DNA of 64,000 bases from Syntrophus aciditrophicus SB (GTDB lineage Bacteria; Desulfobacterota; Syntrophia; Syntrophales; Syntrophaceae): NCBI RefSeq assembly GCF_000013405.1, contig NC_007759.1:2729001-2793000 (forward strand). The letters run 5' to 3'. A program made the translations under genes and the position numbers. How positions within the stretch are numbered: the first letter of the stretch is position 1; each line of letters begins with the position of its first letter. This document shows positions 24,501 through 34,040 of this stretch, one piece after another. The notes beneath the pieces were generated by a model. The model made no database searches. It was not told the DNA's origin and was given only the letters and a program-made list of their open reading frames with translations.

Positions 24501-25532
24501 TTATCTATAAATGAATGGCGGATACCCGTCCAGATCACCACGTAAGTACCTCGCAAGCAGCATCGCCTGAACGTGAAATAACAACCCAAAGGTTGTCCTT
24601 TCACCAAGAAAAGGATGAAGCATCTCCTCCTGCTTACGTTCCTGATATGAAACCAGCAATGTCCGGCGTGTATCATCATCCATCTGAACCGCGCCGGATT
24701 CGGATTTCTTAAAACCTTTTGCCTGTACTTTCCGGAGATTAACGAGAGACAATACCAGCCTGTCCACGATAAAAGGACGGAATTCTTCCATGATATCCAG
24801 CGCAAGCCCCGGTCTGCCGGGCCGATCCCGATGGAGATAACCTACAGCCGGATCTAGTCCAACCGCTTCCAAAGCTGAACGGATGTCGTGCACCAACAGG
24901 GTATAAGCAAAGGAAAGAAGGCAATTCATCGGATCAAGCGGGGGTCGACGGTTCCGTTCGTCAAATATGAATGCATCCTTCTGCATCAATATCAACTCAT
25001 TGAACACACTGAAATATCGATGCGCAGCATCTCCCTCGATTCCTCTCAGGTTATCCAACGATTTTTCCCGCCCGAGCGAGGTCAGGCATCGTCCCAGATG
25101 ATCCACCGCCTGCCGCACAGAATCGGCATTGATTTTCTCCTGATGATCTCTAAGCGCCCGCTGCAAGACGGTGCGACAATTGGCAATTTTTCCGGTGAGC
25201 ACATACCTGGCCATGATCGCCGAAAATTCAGGATCATCGGCGCGTCGGTATTGTTCCCTGCGAAGCAAGACATTGCCGGAAACAGGCCCCTGAACCCTCG
25301 CCAGGAATCGGCCACGTTCAGACAAGAAACTGATGCAGACACTTTTTTCAGCGCAAAATCCCATCAGATAAGGGCTGCAACCAATATTGCCAAAGCAGAC
25401 GATTCCTCCTAAAGTATGCACCGGAACGCGAAGGCGGACTTCCCGGTCCACCTTGACAACCACCGTTTCTCCTTCTTTAGATAGGTAAGCACCCTGGGTT
25501 GTCACAAAAAGAGTATTGAGATGTTTTTTCAT
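24501..25532 (-). CDS. cas1: CRISPR-associated integrase Cas1 (type I-C)
   Basis: A 343-residue Cas1. Metal ligands are in LRGIEGDAAHRYF (Glu), VGYLHRDRPGRPGLALD (His) and DIMEEFRP (acidic residues). The N-terminal domain begins LNTLFVTTQGAYLSKEGE, typical of the I-C subfamily. Its ATG overlaps the end of cas4 (ATGA-type overlap), indicating translational coupling of the adaptation genes. Confidence 0.97.
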   Translation of the reverse strand: MKKHLNTLFVTTQGAYLSKEGETVVVKVDREVRLRVPVHTLGGIVCFGNIGCSPYLMGFCAEKSVCISFLSERGRFLARVQGPVSGNVLLRREQYRRADDPEFSAIMARYVLTGKIANCRTVLQRALRDHQEKINADSVRQAVDHLGRCLTSLGREKSLDNLRGIEGDAAHRYFSVFNELILMQKDAFIFDERNRRPPLDPMNCLLSFAYTLLVHDIRSALEAVGLDPAVGYLHRDRPGRPGLALDIMEEFRPFIVDRLVLSLVNLRKVQAKGFKKSESGAVQMDDDTRRTLLVSYQERKQEEMLHPFLGERTTFGLLFHVQAMLLARYLRGDLDGYPPFIYR

Positions 25533-26161
25533 GGATCACTCAGCATCCTGGACAAATAAGCCTTGACCGGACGTTTTTTCTGCATTTTTTTGGGCAGACA
25601 TCCTTCAATAAGCGAACAGCTTTCGCAGTATTTTCCATAGGCCGGAGGGGGTGTCCTTCCTGATGCGATCAGTTCATGAGTCTGCCGCGCTATCGCTTCT
25701 GTTTTCCGACGCAGGTCTGCATCAAAGGCGACATCCAGACGGCGGCGTGTTTTGCCGTAAAACAGCGCCCCGCCCGGAATTTCCACACTCAACATCTCCT
25801 CCAGACAAATCGCCTGGGCGCAGAGTTGCACCTTATCGCAGTCGTCCATTTTGGGTTTGCCACGCTTGTATTCCACCGGGAAAGGCTGCCATCGGCCGTC
25901 TTCCATCCGATGAAATTCCACCACGTCAGCCATGCCGATCAGACCTAAACGAAAGGATCTCAACATCACGGCTCGCGCGATGCGTAGATCCCCGCGTGAT
26001 TCCTCACCCTCCTCATGCGCCCGCTCATGCATCAACCGCCCTTCGGCAGTCAGACGGTTTTCCGACCAGGCCTGTTCAATATGGATCAGAGCACACTGGC
26101 GAGGGCAGAAGCAGTAATGCTGAAGAGCGGAAATCATGATTAAGTCATCTTCGTCGAACAT
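25529..26161 (-). CDS. cas4: CRISPR-associated exonuclease Cas4
   Basis: A RecB-like iron-sulfur nuclease that trims prespacers and selects the PAM during adaptation. CFCPRQCAL near the start and KYCESCSLIEGC near the end supply the cluster cysteines; the nuclease core motif FPVEYKRGKP is in between. I chose the ATG at 26,159-26,161 (MFDEDDLIMIS), giving 210 residues, close to the family's usual length; the longer frame to 26,203 would use a TTG. It overlaps cas1 by four bases. Confidence 0.95.
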   Translation of the reverse strand: MFDEDDLIMISALQHYCFCPRQCALIHIEQAWSENRLTAEGRLMHERAHEEGEESRGDLRIARAVMLRSFRLGLIGMADVVEFHRMEDGRWQPFPVEYKRGKPKMDDCDKVQLCAQAICLEEMLSVEIPGGALFYGKTRRRLDVAFDADLRRKTEAIARQTHELIASGRTPPPAYGKYCESCSLIEGCLPKKMQKKRPVKAYLSRMLSDP

Positions 26162-26236
26162 GGCATCACATTCCCGGATTCGGAACCCAACTGATGACCT
26201 CAAGTGATAGAGCGGCCTTTACGGTACCTTGCCAAA

Positions 26237-27112
26237 TTAAAATCCAGCAATCTCTTCAGGAACCAAACCGTTAAGAGGTTCAATGATGTAAGATCCATCA
26301 GGATTAACCTTCAGAGATCTGTGAACCTTTGCGGACGAATAGTCTCCGGATTTGCTGTTGTGTTGCCACCAAAGCACTTTAACCACTTCCATCGAGCCTT
26401 CCGGGCGTGCCGAGGAGGCATCATTTTCGAAAATCTTTGGAAGAATCGCTTTAATAACTGCGGCATCTTTATCTGAAAACCCAGTGCGTTCAGCAAGTTG
26501 AGGGTTCATAGTTCCGTAAGTAACATAAATTCCTCTGTCAACGCGATGCTTCATGCCCATGGTGTCGGAACTTCTCTTCTTTCCATCACCTTCACCGCTT
26601 ACGCTTTTTGTTATTTGAGTGCTTGAAATACTTACAAGATCTCTGCTAAATGCAGACTGAATTGTAACAGGTCCACGAACGGGAATAGACACGCCATCAG
26701 CATCATTTCCTTTGCCAAAAGCGAATACCTGTCCGAATGCACGAACGTCAAACCACTTCTCACAGGCTGATTTTGCTGTCTCATCTTTTTTCGCATTAGC
26801 TCCAAAAGCCTTCTTACCCAAGCCATTTTTCTCTGATTCTGCACGATTTCGAAGACTGGTCTCTCCGTCAATTTTTCGATCATCGGATTGCACAAAGATA
26901 GCTTGCCCCTTCTTTTCTTCTTCATTTTTCAGTGAGACGTACTGCTCAACCAAACGATCACGGATTTTACGTTTGAGACATACATCAGTAATCTCGCCGA
27001 GCCCTTCATAATCGGTACGGGGACGGTTTCCATTTAACGGATCTCCATTAGGATTGGCATTTTTTACACTCATTATGATTGCGAAATCGATTTTCTTGCT
27101 TAACGTAGCCAT
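26237..27112 (-). CDS. cas7: Cas7 (Csd2), backbone subunit of type I-C Cascade
   Basis: A 291-residue Csd2/Cas7 protein that polymerises along the crRNA. The start segment IDFAIIMSVKNANPNGDPLNG followed by RPRTDYEGLGEITDVCLKRKIRD is diagnostic. Further on, VRAFGQVFA and MGMKHRVDRGIYVTYGTM match the family. It lies 23 bases after cas8c, with a clear GGAG ribosome site. Confidence 0.96.
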   Translation of the reverse strand: MATLSKKIDFAIIMSVKNANPNGDPLNGNRPRTDYEGLGEITDVCLKRKIRDRLVEQYVSLKNEEEKKGQAIFVQSDDRKIDGETSLRNRAESEKNGLGKKAFGANAKKDETAKSACEKWFDVRAFGQVFAFGKGNDADGVSIPVRGPVTIQSAFSRDLVSISSTQITKSVSGEGDGKKRSSDTMGMKHRVDRGIYVTYGTMNPQLAERTGFSDKDAAVIKAILPKIFENDASSARPEGSMEVVKVLWWQHNSKSGDYSSAKVHRSLKVNPDGSYIIEPLNGLVPEEIAGF

Positions 27113-27135
27113 ATGTATTTCTCCTTTTGTCTTTA

Positions 27136-27570
27136 TTATTCTTCGAAATCCGCTTCCTGATTTTCCACATCGTCAGCCGATTTTAATATCCATTGACCTT
27201 TCTCCCGCTTATGATCACGGAACCATTGTCTTTGACAGTGATAACCAAGCAAGTATTCGCCTGTAAGTCTCGTGTCAGTAATGTAATTGGCAGATAGAAT
27301 TTTAGAATGAATTGCATCAAGCAGCTCTTCATAGCCATCAAGCAAGCCAGGATACTTTGCACGTATCCTATCCTTGTATGGCTTTAGAGCTTCCTCAATA
27401 TTTTTCCATGTTGAAAACGGTCTGTCAGAAAAACGCTGCATAAGCCGCGATGCTGTAGTTCCCCTCTTTTCGTTAGCAAGTCGTAGAGCCCGCCACTCAA
27501 TTTGATCCGCCAACGCGAGCAATCGGCCATAAAGGTAATCCCGCGAAGTTCTTTCTTCTTCAAGAGCCAT
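27136..27570 (-). CDS. cas11c: Cas11c, small Cascade subunit from an internal start in cas8c
   Basis: In type I-C systems a small subunit is known to be made from an internal start in cas8c. Here an in-frame ATG at 27,568-27,570 is preceded by a perfect AGGAGG six bases away, unusual inside a coding region. The product would be 144 residues, starting MALEEERTSRDYLYGRLL, helical and close to the size known for Cas11c. The ribosome site is seen in sequence; expression is inferred. Confidence 0.8.
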   Translation of the reverse strand: MALEEERTSRDYLYGRLLALADQIEWRALRLANEKRGTTASRLMQRFSDRPFSTWKNIEEALKPYKDRIRAKYPGLLDGYEELLDAIHSKILSANYITDTRLTGEYLLGYHCQRQWFRDHKREKGQWILKSADDVENQEADFEE

Positions 27571-29061
27571 GCTGTACCTCCTATCGTTGTAAAATCCTTT
27601 AAATAATGAGCATGCTATGCCAAGACATTTTTCGAACTCCCATGGTTCGAGACCGGCCCGGTTCGAAACGCGGCGGACACTCTGCTCAATAAGATCACGA
27701 GGAACCGGTCTACCATCAACTATCGAAGGCAGTAAACGCTCCACGGTGGCATTGAGAAGCTTGATGTCAACCCTTAATTCCGAGTTTTCACCAATTCTTT
27801 TAGCATATGAACACCATGCGATATCTTTTGGGGACGGAGCCCCTAAAAATCTTTTATCCCTACCGTAATTTTGAAACCAAGAAAAATCAGAATGCCATTT
27901 CTCTATACGTTCAAGGAATTCAGAACCGGTTAATTCCCGATAATAGGTAATTGCCATGCGTCCCGGTGTAGCGGAATCCAAGCCCATTACGACGATGTCT
28001 TCCGTGTCGGAAATATTGGCCTTGTACCCGGCAAGTTTTTTATTAAAGCGAAGCGCGAAAGATTGCCCGACATCTCCATCTTGCGGGGTCGCGGTATCGT
28101 TTATTTTGAATTCATCACCAAGAAAATCCAAGGAGTTGGCACATGGATCAGGGATAGGCTTACATCTAACGGCCCACGTCACAAAACATCTCACAAATTC
28201 ATCTTCAATTTTATGGTATTTTTGCCTTGCAATGAGCCATCTTAAAGCATTGTGTGCTTTTTGACTTTCAACATATCCGACGGTACAAGCCTGCTTTCCC
28301 GAATCATTTTTCACGTCAGTAAAACGTCCCCGAAAAGTGAATCCTTCTAAATCATTTGATGAAAGGAGTTTTGCTCCATCATCTGGCGTTCGCAAAAAGC
28401 GATGATGTCCTTTTGCAATGCGGACACTTGCCCCTGAAAGCATGCACAGTGATTGATTTTCTTTATTGGGCATATTTTGACTTGCATCGAAATTAATCCA
28501 TGATTCAATCAGGCTTTCGTCTTCCCATGTCCCCGAGTGAGGTTTCCCTGACTCTTCAATACACCACCTGACAAACACCTTTTTATCTTCTACAGGCGTT
28601 TTCTTCCCTTTTGGATTTACAGTTTTAAAAGGCAGCAAGTTATTTTTACAAAGAACCGTATATAACTTCCCATCATTCTTGAGATAATTCCGAACAGCCT
28701 TAACTTTTGGGTGTGAGAATTCTTCAGATTCCGCCCACTGGTCCATTAATTCAATAAATTCCTTGAATCTTTTTTCTTTTCTGTTGGGAAGATCGGCAGC
28801 ACAATAGCTTAATTCCTCACAAAGAGGATGTGGTGCGTCATTGCTCGTTCGATTTGCTGAAGATTCAGTTACGGGAATAATTGTTAAGGATTCATCGAAA
28901 CTTAAAGCACGGATTCGTCTGAAATCGCCCTTACTTCCAAGTGTAACTTCAACATGAGCCTTTTTTGCCACGTGGGAAACTGGCCAGGGCCGATCAGGAC
29001 CACTTAATTGCATTTTGCCAATTTCCACACTAGTTTCATACAGCTTCTCTATCCAACTCAT
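27136..29061 (-). CDS. cas8c: Cas8c (Csd1), large subunit of type I-C Cascade
   Basis: A 641-residue Csd1 family protein, the large subunit that recognises the PAM in I-C Cascade. It lies between cas5 and cas7, has the family N-terminus (LYETSVEIGKMQLSG) and the typical middle IVVMGLDSATPGRMAITYYREL. The start overlaps the cas5 stop by four bases. The C-terminal 144 codons also carry a separate internal start for Cas11c (see 27,136-27,570). Confidence 0.95.
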   Translation of the reverse strand: MSWIEKLYETSVEIGKMQLSGPDRPWPVSHVAKKAHVEVTLGSKGDFRRIRALSFDESLTIIPVTESSANRTSNDAPHPLCEELSYCAADLPNRKEKRFKEFIELMDQWAESEEFSHPKVKAVRNYLKNDGKLYTVLCKNNLLPFKTVNPKGKKTPVEDKKVFVRWCIEESGKPHSGTWEDESLIESWINFDASQNMPNKENQSLCMLSGASVRIAKGHHRFLRTPDDGAKLLSSNDLEGFTFRGRFTDVKNDSGKQACTVGYVESQKAHNALRWLIARQKYHKIEDEFVRCFVTWAVRCKPIPDPCANSLDFLGDEFKINDTATPQDGDVGQSFALRFNKKLAGYKANISDTEDIVVMGLDSATPGRMAITYYRELTGSEFLERIEKWHSDFSWFQNYGRDKRFLGAPSPKDIAWCSYAKRIGENSELRVDIKLLNATVERLLPSIVDGRPVPRDLIEQSVRRVSNRAGLEPWEFEKCLGIACSLFKGFYNDRRYSMALEEERTSRDYLYGRLLALADQIEWRALRLANEKRGTTASRLMQRFSDRPFSTWKNIEEALKPYKDRIRAKYPGLLDGYEELLDAIHSKILSANYITDTRLTGEYLLGYHCQRQWFRDHKREKGQWILKSADDVENQEADFEE

Positions 29062-29828
29062 TCCAACACCCCCAGCTCCTCAGTTTCCACATCAACCGAT
29101 TTGATATTTTCGGTGCCAAAGGTCTTTGGGACCATCTCTCGCACAAATTTCTTAAGCTCTGGCTTACAATTTTCCGGTCTTTCAAAAGTCAGCACCCCTT
29201 TTTTTAGCTTCGGATACCAGAACCGGGCATACAGGTTATTTATTCCTGTTTCATCTGGATAATCAAAACCATGAAACATCAACCCATAACCGATTTCATC
29301 AATCGCATCATAAGCTCCTTCACCTTCACCGAAGATACATGGCTCCACATATCCCTGACAGTCGCGGGTACCTAGGAAGACGTCCTGCCGCCCACCCAAC
29401 TCAAGCATCCGCTTGGCGATGGCAAAGTGCTTGCCGTCAACTCGATCTTTTTCCAATAATTTATTGCACTTATTCCATTCAAAATGAGCCCGGACCTGAT
29501 ATTCCACACCATGCTTCCTATTTACATCTTTTTCATTTTCATCAAATCCTGTTAGAAATGTGTAGATCGCAAGTGTGTTTCTACCGTTGTACTCAAGAGG
29601 CTTTGTTCCTTTGGTCTGCGTGCGAATCCGCCTTATCACCCGTACCGCATCAATCACCCAGATGATCGTAGGTTTCCAATAGATCGATTTACAGACACCC
29701 TTCAGAGCTTCATAGGTCGGCACATGGTAAGAACACTTCTCACCGCCGATTTTGGTAAGTGGATCAGTAAAAAGTGCAAACCGCCCCCATAGCTTGAATT
29801 CAATAGTGTTTTTTGCCGTTTCATGCAT
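29058..29828 (-). CDS. cas5: Cas5c (Cas5d), crRNA-processing subunit of type I-C Cascade
   Basis: A 256-residue Cas5d-type protein. In type I-C it replaces Cas6 as the endonuclease that cuts pre-crRNA at the repeat. The signature FALFTDPLTKIGGEKCSYHV followed by PTYEALKG is clear near the N-terminus, with YWKPTIIWVIDAVRVI next. No cas6 gene is present in the locus, as expected. It overlaps the end of cas3 by eight bases and cas8c by four. Confidence 0.96.
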   Translation of the reverse strand: MHETAKNTIEFKLWGRFALFTDPLTKIGGEKCSYHVPTYEALKGVCKSIYWKPTIIWVIDAVRVIRRIRTQTKGTKPLEYNGRNTLAIYTFLTGFDENEKDVNRKHGVEYQVRAHFEWNKCNKLLEKDRVDGKHFAIAKRMLELGGRQDVFLGTRDCQGYVEPCIFGEGEGAYDAIDEIGYGLMFHGFDYPDETGINNLYARFWYPKLKKGVLTFERPENCKPELKKFVREMVPKTFGTENIKSVDVETEELGVLE

Positions 29829-32277
29829 TCAGAAAAACCTCCTTATTGATTATATCCATGGAAATTCCAAATGTTTCACTGTAATACCTGTCATCAAGGT
29901 AGAATATCTGCGTGTCTTCCTGTACTCGATACAGGGCATCCTGCACTGCCAGTTTTTCAAATTCGTATGGAAACAGATTTACGGAATATTGCTGCGCTTT
30001 TTTAATAAGCGCGTATTGCTTATCCACTTCAAAGGCGGCACAAAGCTGATTTACCAATTCTTTCCCTTCATCGCCATAGCGGACAAGAACACTTCGTGTT
30101 GGGGCATCAATCGATTTAAACAGTTTTGCCGCGGTCATAAAGGATTGACGAAGGAATATTTCCGGTAGAATTTTTTGAACTCGTCCGTATTCGCTTACGA
30201 CATTGCTATTGGAGGAAAGTAGGTTCAAAAGGGAATCATTGCGACCTGCATAAACAGGATAATCCATGGCATCTTTTCGTTCATAAAAGTAATTTTGATA
30301 GTACCATTCGAGCATCTTGGGACCGATGACATCGCTGTCATATTTCGATGGATTATCTCTGTAATCATCAAGAACGCGATTTGACTTTTCTTTGCCGACA
30401 GCTATGTCCTTCAGAAACTCAAGGTTCTCCTCAGCCGGATTCACGATAAACACACTGCCAAGTTCCGAACTGCCGTGGCGATTACACCGTCCCGCCGCTT
30501 GGGTAATGGAATCGAGTCCGGCGAGCATTCTGATAACTGACCGAAAATCTATGTTGACGCCTGCTTCAATCAGCTGTGTGCTGATACATAGAACAGGTTC
30601 TTTCTCCGCAAGTTTCCGGTGTATAGCTTTTAGAGTTTTCTTCCGATGAGTAGGACACATCCCCGTGCTCAGATGAAATGCTTCAAAGTCGGGATTTTGC
30701 ACTTCCTCAAAAATCAGCCGGGCAGCCTTCTTTATATTGACCACGACGAGGCAGCTGCCGTCCTTCTTGACCTGCTCAATGGCAAGCGCGGCTATCTCCG
30801 GATAACTCCAACCAGCAGATTTGCGATAGTCATGAACATAAACCCGTTTCAAATCAGCAAAGAGTTTGTCAACATCCGGCATAAGCTCATTCTCTTCCGT
30901 CAGCTTGAGAGTACCTTTCTTTACATCGACTGAACCCAAAAGTGGCTGGGTGGCCGTGCAGAGAACAACGGTGCTTCCACACTGATTAACCAGGAAATTT
31001 ATGACGTTGTTAAACATATGGACGCATTTTATTGGCAGTGTTTGAATTTCGTCGAATACAATCACGGCTTTTGCGAGCTGGTGCATGCGCCTTGCACCAC
31101 GGGTACCAGCTCCGAACACAGTTTCCAGGAATTGAACCATCGTAGTGAAGACAACCGGCGCATCCCAATTTTCTGTTATAAGTTTTTCTTTCCAGCTCTG
31201 CACATCCGCTCCGATGTTCGAATGGTGTTCGAGAACAATCTTACCGGCATCTTCGGGGCACTCTTTCGGTTCAAGGATTTCCCGCACATCCTGAGCATTT
31301 TGATCGATAATTGTCGTGAATGGAATGACATAGATGATTCTATCCATACTATGCTCTTTTGCATGATGTAACGCGAAACGAAGACTAGCGAGGGTCTTCC
31401 CCCCGCCGGTCGGCACTGTAAGAGTAAACAATCCCTCTGGACGCTTCGCGGCACGAAGACAATGTTCCGATACTTCTTTGCGGATTTTATCCACATGGTT
31501 TTTGGTCACAAAAGTCTTGTATTTGCTTTCTATCCGCTCAATCAAAGTATCCCACGAACGATACATCCCCTGTTGACGATGCTGTACGCTTTTTGACCTT
31601 TCTGAATCCGCCGTATCCTGTCGATCGGCATCGATAAGCGTGCTGAAGAGAATCCTCGTCAGTAAACCCAATTGAAATTGGATAACTGTTGAAAAAGGAT
31701 TCTTATCTGGAGAGGAAAGCAAGATTTCCCGGCACATTTCTTCAAAAGGTTTCGTGAACAATGTGTCTGCAAGAATCCCATCTATCCGTTCAAGGATGCA
31801 ATGATCAGCATTAGTGGCGCATTCCTCAAGATGCGTTTTATGGTCATTCTTCGACAGCCGTTTCGAATAGGAATCCCAAGTCCCGTCATTATCGGTGGTC
31901 AAACAATTGATTAGCCCCGAGTGATGTGAAACCAGGCAAAGGGAAAGAAATTGCCCGAGCAGCTTATGTGCATTGGAGGAACCATTCTTGCGGCCAAGAA
32001 ACTGGGCGCCGGCAGTAGAATGGTCGATCTTGCCTTTTTTTACTGTCGGATCTTCAAAATCTTCGTCTTCGTCTGGATTAAACTGTGGGTCATTCTTCCT
32101 GATTGCATCTTTAATGTACTTTTGAAATTCACTGCTGTATTTCCCAAAATCATGCAGAAGTCCCATCAGTTCTCCGTAATTTCCCATGCTGATTTTTTCG
32201 GCATGCGCTTTAGCCAGTTCAGCAACTCCCCAAAGATGCTCTTCTAATGTTTGTCCAGCATGTGCAATATTTTCCAT
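29821..32277 (-). CDS. cas3: Cas3 helicase-nuclease (type I-C)
   Basis: About 818 residues. An N-terminal HD nuclease domain (LLHDFGKYSSEF) is followed by an SF2 helicase with Walker A VPTGGGKTLAS, Walker B VIVFDEIQTLP, and later motifs STQLIEAGVNIDF and AAGRCNRHGS. It unwinds and degrades DNA marked by Cascade. I prefer the ATG at 32,275-32,277 (MENIAHAGQ); the frame can extend 17 codons to a TTG at 32,328. It is the first gene of the cas operon; a truncated exonuclease gene lies just upstream. Confidence 0.96.
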   Translation of the reverse strand: MENIAHAGQTLEEHLWGVAELAKAHAEKISMGNYGELMGLLHDFGKYSSEFQKYIKDAIRKNDPQFNPDEDEDFEDPTVKKGKIDHSTAGAQFLGRKNGSSNAHKLLGQFLSLCLVSHHSGLINCLTTDNDGTWDSYSKRLSKNDHKTHLEECATNADHCILERIDGILADTLFTKPFEEMCREILLSSPDKNPFSTVIQFQLGLLTRILFSTLIDADRQDTADSERSKSVQHRQQGMYRSWDTLIERIESKYKTFVTKNHVDKIRKEVSEHCLRAAKRPEGLFTLTVPTGGGKTLASLRFALHHAKEHSMDRIIYVIPFTTIIDQNAQDVREILEPKECPEDAGKIVLEHHSNIGADVQSWKEKLITENWDAPVVFTTMVQFLETVFGAGTRGARRMHQLAKAVIVFDEIQTLPIKCVHMFNNVINFLVNQCGSTVVLCTATQPLLGSVDVKKGTLKLTEENELMPDVDKLFADLKRVYVHDYRKSAGWSYPEIAALAIEQVKKDGSCLVVVNIKKAARLIFEEVQNPDFEAFHLSTGMCPTHRKKTLKAIHRKLAEKEPVLCISTQLIEAGVNIDFRSVIRMLAGLDSITQAAGRCNRHGSSELGSVFIVNPAEENLEFLKDIAVGKEKSNRVLDDYRDNPSKYDSDVIGPKMLEWYYQNYFYERKDAMDYPVYAGRNDSLLNLLSSNSNVVSEYGRVQKILPEIFLRQSFMTAAKLFKSIDAPTRSVLVRYGDEGKELVNQLCAAFEVDKQYALIKKAQQYSVNLFPYEFEKLAVQDALYRVQEDTQIFYLDDRYYSETFGISMDIINKEVFLNA

Positions 32278-32346
32278 TATTGTTGTCTTTCGATAATTTT
32301 CTATGTTGTCTACATCACCTTTTGCCAAATATTTTCGTTAAATTTT

Positions 32347-32613
32347 CTATATTTGTAAGTTAAGCTCAATTATTCTGGAAGTGCAACGTTGGATCAGGAT
32401 AAGATTTTGAAATTTAGAACTAATTTCATTATTTTTAAGTGCCACTGCACCGATTTTAATGATGCAGTGGCCCCGCTTCGGGATAAGCCCCGTGGTTTCG
32501 ATGTCCAGAACAACGATACGTTGATCCGATTCTTTCCGAATTATCGGCTTCCCATGCAATTTCAAGAAATTTTCCTCATTGTGATATCGGATAACAGAGT
32601 TTTCAATTTTCAT
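32347..32613 (-). pseudogene. Truncated DnaQ-like (DEDD) 3'-5' exonuclease
   Basis: Eighty-eight residues with exonuclease motif I, RIVVLDIETTGLIPKRG, and the following CIIKIGAVALKNNEISSKF, as in the epsilon subunit and RNase T family. The frame stops shortly after, so motifs II and III (needed for activity) are missing; the usual length is about 180 residues or more. It is on the cas strand, directly before cas3, and an IS256 element is inserted three bases before its ATG. I read it as a dead gene fragment. Confidence 0.7.
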
Positions 32614-32616
32614 ACT

Positions 32617-32625
32617 ATTTTATGC
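32617..32625. repeat. Target-site duplication, left copy
   Basis: ATTTTATGC directly adjoins the left inverted repeat of the IS256 element and recurs at 33,992-34,000, consistent with the 8-9 bp duplications made by this family. Confidence 0.9.
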
Positions 32626-33991
32626 GGTACTGTCAATTTTTTTGTGTGAAATTTTCATAGGCCAGCTCTTTGAAGAAAGGCAGGTTCTTGCGCACTTTTC
32701 CTACGGGATTCGACCTCCAATGCAATTCCATTTTTAAAGATATGTAGGCCAGGATGCGATAGCATGCTGTTTCTCCAGCCACAATTTCCATGACCTTGGT
32801 CCGACGTCGAAACTCTTTGTTTAACCGTTCGATGATGTTTGTTGTTCTTAACGAAATCCATTCCTCGGAAGGAAAATTGAAAAAGGTTAAACAGGCGTCG
32901 ATGCTGCGCTTCAGGCATTCAACTGCTGACGGAAGCGTCTTTTCCCATCTTTTTATAAAGGCTTCAAAACATGCCCATGCCGTCTCCCGTGAAGGTGCAT
33001 AGAAGATGGAACGCAGATCATTCGCCACATCCTTTTTGAACTTTTTCGATACCTTGGCCAGGACATTCCGGGCTACATGGACTTGGCAACGCTGTGTTTT
33101 CGCCTGCGGAAACTCTTCTCTGAAAACGGCCTCCAAACCCGGCAATCCATCCATTATCCCCAAGGTGACGTTTCCTCCTTTCATTCCACGGGATTTCAAG
33201 TCTTTGAAAAACTCCCGCCAGGAGGTTGCAGATTCTTTGTCCCCGGCCTGGAGACTCAGTACCAGTTTCTGCCCGGTCTCCGTCACACCGATGGCCACCA
33301 AGACTGGAATACTCTCGATGGTTCTTCCCATACGCATATGGAAGTGGACGCCATCAATAAACAGGTACTTGACCGGTTCCTCTGATAAATCCCGCCGACG
33401 CCACGTTTCGACGGCCTCATTGAGATCGCTGCTTGCGCTGCTGATTTCCGCCGGAGAAATCTTCCGTCCTATAAGCCTCTCGGATAGCATGGACAGGGTC
33501 CTGGTGCTGACGCCGGCTAGAAATAAAATGCTGAAGTCCCTGGCCACCTCCTCTTCATACTGTTTGCTCCGAGGAATAACGGTTGTCTTGAACTCACCGT
33601 TACGATCCCTGGGAATATCCACATGGACTTCACCAATCCCTTTGAGGGTAAAACCACGGCCATAGGAACCATTGCGATGATTTGCTCTCTTTCCCTCCAC
33701 CCGGACATACGGCTCTCTTCCCAGATAATGGGTCAACTCCGCATTCATCATCTCTGTAAGATAGTTGCCAACAACCTCTCTGATATCCAAGCGAATCATC
33801 TCAAACAATTTCCCCGGCTGCTCTTGAATCTCCTTGAATATATCCGTAATCTCAGATACCGTTACTTCCAGTTTCATGGCGCTTTCTCCTTTCATTCAGG
33901 TTTGTGGGGACAAACCCTTGTAAAGGAAAAGCGCCTTTTTTACTACCCTTCACCGGCACCTGAAATTTCACACAAAATGTTTTACACTACC
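32626..33991 (-). mobile_element. IS256-family insertion sequence, complete
   Basis: The 1,366-bp element has imperfect terminal inverted repeats: GGTACTGTCAA on the left against GGTAGTGTAAA on the right (read inward), both followed by a shared TTTTGTGTGAAATTT. It carries one transposase gene and is flanked by a 9-bp duplication, ATTTTATGC, at both ends. The intact ends and perfect duplication point to a recent insertion. It separates the WYL regulator from the truncated exonuclease and the cas operon. Confidence 0.95.
32633..33895 (-). CDS. IS256-family (mutator-type) transposase
   Basis: Up to 420 residues, full length for the family; the longer frame starts MKGESAMKLE and an inner ATG follows. 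The DDE residues are in KYLFIDGVHF, LGIMDGLPGLE and the late NIIERLNKEFRRRTKVM segment. The IS256 signature RCQVHVARN is intact. The start lies ~96 bases inside the right end and the stop is seven bases from the left end. Confidence 0.96.
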   Translation of the reverse strand: MKGESAMKLEVTVSEITDIFKEIQEQPGKLFEMIRLDIREVVGNYLTEMMNAELTHYLGREPYVRVEGKRANHRNGSYGRGFTLKGIGEVHVDIPRDRNGEFKTTVIPRSKQYEEEVARDFSILFLAGVSTRTLSMLSERLIGRKISPAEISSASSDLNEAVETWRRRDLSEEPVKYLFIDGVHFHMRMGRTIESIPVLVAIGVTETGQKLVLSLQAGDKESATSWREFFKDLKSRGMKGGNVTLGIMDGLPGLEAVFREEFPQAKTQRCQVHVARNVLAKVSKKFKKDVANDLRSIFYAPSRETAWACFEAFIKRWEKTLPSAVECLKRSIDACLTFFNFPSEEWISLRTTNIIERLNKEFRRRTKVMEIVAGETACYRILAYISLKMELHWRSNPVGKVRKNLPFFKELAYENFTQKN

Positions 33992-34000
33992 ATTTTATGC
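33992..34000. repeat. Target-site duplication, right copy
   Basis: Second copy of ATTTTATGC, adjoining the right inverted repeat of the IS256 element. Confidence 0.9.
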
Positions 34001-34040
34001 TCACAGCCCATCATCATGACTGTCTCATTGCTCTTCCAGA

